Shown here: piece after piece, positions 61,784-64,000 of the stretch
How the letters are laid out: each line of letters opens with the position of its first letter
Position numbering within the stretch: position 1 is the first letter of the stretch
Assembly (NCBI RefSeq): GCF_000768335.1
Contig: NZ_AVPT01000002.1
Location: 1 to 64,000, forward strand
Reading direction: 5' to 3'
DNA length: 64,000 nucleotides
From: Lysobacter arseniciresistens ZS79
GTDB lineage: Bacteria; Pseudomonadota; Gammaproteobacteria; Xanthomonadales; Xanthomonadaceae
Made by a program: the position numbers and the translations under genes
The notes under the pieces: generated by a model
What the model saw: only the letters and a program-made list of their open reading frames with translations
What the model was told of the DNA's origin: nothing
Databases searched by the model: none

Positions 61784-62338
61784 ATGAACGAAGCGGCCGA
61801 CCCGGGCGACGACGTGTTGATGCTGGCCTGGGCCAGCGGCGACGTCGCTTCGTTCGAACGGCTGTACGCCCGCCACCGGGGGCCATTGTACCGGTTCCTG
61901 CTGCGCCAGCTGCGCGAGCCACCGCTGGCCGACGAGCTGTTCCAGGACATCTGGCAGCGGGTGATCGCGGCGCGTGACGACTGGACACCCGACGCCCTGT
62001 TCAGGACGTGGCTGTTCCGCATCGCGCACAACCGGCTCGCCGACCACTGGCGCGCGGCGCGGCACAGGCCACCCGCGCCGGCCGATGGCGACGAACGGGC
62101 GGCGCGCCAGCCCGACCCGTCGACGCCGGAGCACGAGTTGTCGGATTTCGAGCAGCGCCGGCGCCTGCAACGCGCGATCGACCGGCTGCCGGACGACCAG
62201 CGCAGCGTGGTGCTGTTGCGGCTGGAACAGGAATTGAGCCTGGAGGAGATCGGAGCGGTGACCGGCGTCGGCCGCGAGACCGTGAAGTCGCGGCTGCGCT
62301 ACGCGATGGACAAGCTGCGCGCGGAGTTGAACCCATGA
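61784..62338 (+). CDS. ECF-type RNA polymerase sigma factor (184 aa)
   Basis: Start MNEAADPGDD. Sigma-2 region (FERLYARHRGPLYRFLLRQL, LADELFQDIWQRVI, FRTWLFRIAHNRLADHWR) and sigma-4 region (AIDRLPDDQRSVVLLRLEQELSLEEIGAVTGVGRETVKSRLRYAMDKLR). The next gene overlaps by ATGA and looks like its anti-sigma partner. Confidence 0.9.
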   Translation: MNEAADPGDDVLMLAWASGDVASFERLYARHRGPLYRFLLRQLREPPLADELFQDIWQRVIAARDDWTPDALFRTWLFRIAHNRLADHWRAARHRPPAPADGDERAARQPDPSTPEHELSDFEQRRRLQRAIDRLPDDQRSVVLLRLEQELSLEEIGAVTGVGRETVKSRLRYAMDKLRAELNP

Positions 62339-63249
62339 CCTCCCGACCGAACCACCCGCCGCCGACCGATCCACTGACCGCGGAGGAACGCGCCCTCGCC
62401 GAGCGCCTGGCCCGCAGCGCGCCCCCGCGCCTGCCGCCGGCATCGGTCGACACGGCGATCCTGCGCGCGGCGCACGCGGCCGCGCAGCCGCCCGCCACGC
62501 CGCGACGGCGACCGCGCTGGCCGGCGTTGGTCGGCATCGCCGCGACGCTGGTGCTGGCGATCGGGGTGGCGTGGCAGCTCCGGCCGGTTGGCGAGGCCCC
62601 GCAGGCGCAGGGCGAGCACGCGCCGGCGATGGTGCGGGCGCCTGCACCCACGGAGGAGGGGCGCGCGTTCGGAGTGATCGGACCTGGTGATGCCGCCACG
62701 GAAGCGGCGCCGCCATCCGACCCGCCCGTTGCGACCGAATCCGCACCGTACGAAGCCCCGGTTGCGCGGCGCGCACCCGTGCCCGCTCCGGAACCCGTTT
62801 CCCTGCCCGCTCCGCCCGCGCCTGCAGTCGCGGACGAGCCGGCCGTCGTCCTTGCTCCGCCACCGCCGCCTGCCCCCCCCGCGCCGCCGGCGGCCGCCTC
62901 GCCTCCTGCGTCGTCGGCGACCACTGCATCGACCGCCGCCGACCAGCGCCAGCAGGTTGCCCGCAAGGCCGCCGCGTACGAGCAGGCGGCCGCCATGCAG
63001 CGCCGCACGCCCCTCGCAGCGGTCCGGCCGGCACCGGCGGTAGCCACCATCACCGTCGCCGACCTGCCGCCCAGCAACGACCCCGGCCTGCCGCCGGACG
63101 TCTGGATCGAGCGCATCCGCCAGCGCCGCGACGCCGGCCGGATCGACGACGCCCGGGCCAGCCTCGCCCTGCTGCGCGACGCCCATCCCGACCTCGCCCT
63201 GCCCGACGACCTGCGCGCCCTCGCCGCCGACGCGCCGCCCGCGCCATGA
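62335..63249 (+). CDS. Probable anti-sigma/zinc-less membrane regulator (304 aa)
   Basis: Cytoplasmic part about 1-62, one membrane helix (ALVGIAATLVLAIGVAWQL), then a long Pro/Ala-rich periplasmic region ending in a helical segment (DVWIERIRQRRDAGRIDDARASLALLRDAHPDLALP). Position and coupling to the ECF sigma gene support an anti-sigma role; no HxxxCxxC zinc motif is seen. Confidence 0.7.
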   Translation: MTSRPNHPPPTDPLTAEERALAERLARSAPPRLPPASVDTAILRAAHAAAQPPATPRRRPRWPALVGIAATLVLAIGVAWQLRPVGEAPQAQGEHAPAMVRAPAPTEEGRAFGVIGPGDAATEAAPPSDPPVATESAPYEAPVARRAPVPAPEPVSLPAPPAPAVADEPAVVLAPPPPPAPPAPPAAASPPASSATTASTAADQRQQVARKAAAYEQAAAMQRRTPLAAVRPAPAVATITVADLPPSNDPGLPPDVWIERIRQRRDAGRIDDARASLALLRDAHPDLALPDDLRALAADAPPAP

Positions 63250-63833
63250 GCCTGGACACGCTGCCGCGCGCAGTCCGCCACGAAATCGAGGTCAAGCACA
63301 GCCGCTTCCTCGCGATCGCGGGCCCAGCCGACACGCCCGGGACCGCGCTCGCCTTCCTCGCCGCCGTCGCCACGCCCGACGCCACCCACAACTGCTGGGC
63401 CTACCGGATCGGCGGGCTGTACCGATCCAGCGACGACGGTGAGCCGGCCGGCACCGCGGGGCGCCCGATCCTCGCCGCGATCGACGGCCAGGGCTTCGAC
63501 CGCGTCGTGGTCGTGGTCACGCGCTGGTACGGCGGCATCAAGCTCGGCGCCGGCGGGCTGGTCCGCGCCTATGGCGGCTGCGCGGCGGAATGCCTGCGCA
63601 CGGCCCCGCGCGAGGCGCTGGTCGAGACCCGCGACCTGCACCTGCACTACCCGTTCGAGCACACCGGCGCGGTCCATGCGGCGCTGGCCCAGCACGGCGC
63701 GGAGAAGCTCGACGAAGCCTTCGACGCCGACGGCGCGCGCCTGCACCTGCGGCTGCCGGCCGACCGCTGCGACGCGCTGCGCACCCACCTGCGCGACGCC
63801 ACCCGCGACCAGGTGCGGCTCGACGACGCCTGA
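63246..63833 (+). CDS. YigZ/IMPACT-family protein (195 aa)
   Basis: Family core: EIEVKHSRFLAIAGPADTP, ATHNCWAYRIG, SSDDGEPAGTAGRPIL, VVVVTRWYGGIKLGAGGLVRAYG. The function of bacterial members is not settled; related IMPACT proteins modulate translation. ATGA overlap with the gene before. Confidence 0.9.
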   Translation: MSLDTLPRAVRHEIEVKHSRFLAIAGPADTPGTALAFLAAVATPDATHNCWAYRIGGLYRSSDDGEPAGTAGRPILAAIDGQGFDRVVVVVTRWYGGIKLGAGGLVRAYGGCAAECLRTAPREALVETRDLHLHYPFEHTGAVHAALAQHGAEKLDEAFDADGARLHLRLPADRCDALRTHLRDATRDQVRLDDA

Positions 63834-63884
63834 CTTGACCTGGCGCGGGTGCGGCCGACCACGCCGATGGCGGACAATACGCGG

Positions 63885-64000
63885 ATGAACGACGCCTCCA
63901 CCGCGCCCGCCAGCGGCGACGACCGCTCCGCCCCGTCCCCCGATGACCGCCGTGCCAGAGCGCCGATCGGCAGCCTGCGCACGCTGTGGCCGTTCGTGCG
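63885..64000 (+). CDS. Start of a gene cut by the window end, probably an ABC transporter (first 38 codons)
   Basis: The frame opens with a polar, low-complexity start (MNDASTAPASGDDRSAPSPDD) and then IGSLRTLWPFVR, which resembles the N-terminal lead into helix 1 of MsbA-type ABC transporters. It runs off the window, so the identity is provisional. Confidence 0.5.
   Translation, partial: MNDASTAPASGDDRSAPSPDDRRARAPIGSLRTLWPFV

Noticed and set aside
58996-61977. 993-codon plus-strand frame opposite the GGDEF-EAL gene
   Set aside because: The minus-strand GGDEF and EAL motifs are intact, and the plus-strand translation is featureless.

Overview
The window joins two unlike pieces of DNA. From base 1 to about 42.9 kb is an integrated mobile island of moderate GC, coded almost entirely on the minus strand, whose left end lies outside the window. 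From about 42.96 kb to the end is very GC-rich chromosome. Its genes (ALDH7-type aldehyde dehydrogenase, pyrD, murB, EamA transporter, secreted M4 protease with PPC and P domains, PAP2, ispG, xseA, an acetolactate synthase-like enzyme, a VWA lipoprotein, a GAF-GAF-GGDEF-EAL protein, an ECF sigma/anti-sigma pair, YigZ, start of a probable ABC transporter) suggest a Xanthomonadaceae bacterium such as Lysobacter or Luteimonas. The genus is inferred from gene content only.

The right end of the island carries a tyrosine integrase, an intact tRNA-Arg(CCT), and about 90 bp further on the 3' half of a second tRNA-Arg(CCT). That half-gene is the likely attachment junction. Next to the integrase are clusters of a short repeat in both orientations around AT-rich DNA (candidate origin), a ribbon-helix-helix protein, a D5/P4-like superfamily 3 helicase-primase and an Mrr-like nuclease. 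No relaxase or type IV secretion genes are visible; if present they lie to the left.

Island layout. 0-3.2 kb: a coiled-coil gene and a seven-gene, start-stop-overlapping operon of small mosaic proteins. 3.3-4.1 kb: a protein made of five helix-turn-helix units. 4.3-5.5 kb: five very small, mostly membrane proteins. 5.8-7.6 kb: a type IVb prepilin-adhesin. 8.6-12.0 kb: SRAP/HMCES-like protein and UmuDC. 12.0-15.2 kb: a nuclease-like protein, two ankyrin proteins and an SH3-like membrane protein. 15.3-18.3 kb: a PstI/BsuBI-type restriction-modification operon. 18.4-22.4 kb: a chaperone-usher fimbrial operon. 22.5-25 kb: small genes, an H-NS-like protein and RadC. 25.4-36.4 kb: a dense array of ankyrin and unrelated proteins, interrupted by ArdC. 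36.7-37.2 kb: a PilS-like major pilin. 37.3-38 kb: another ankyrin gene.

The most unusual feature is what the cargo genes share. About 20 proteins of different fold and length end in a similar basic tail, usually finishing RRL or VRL; eight of them also carry a block close to WSPSQADADALVP just before it. At least 14 minus-strand transcription units start from a near-identical promoter element (CCCCTTGCGC then about 17 bp with a GCCTTT box). In six places this element begins directly at the stop codon of the preceding gene, so promoter-gene-tail units sit end to end like cassettes. I propose a coordinately expressed effector-like repertoire with a common C-terminal sorting signal, perhaps controlled by the five-HTH protein. 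Translocation and regulation are inference; the tails, the promoter repeats and the junctions are visible in the sequence.
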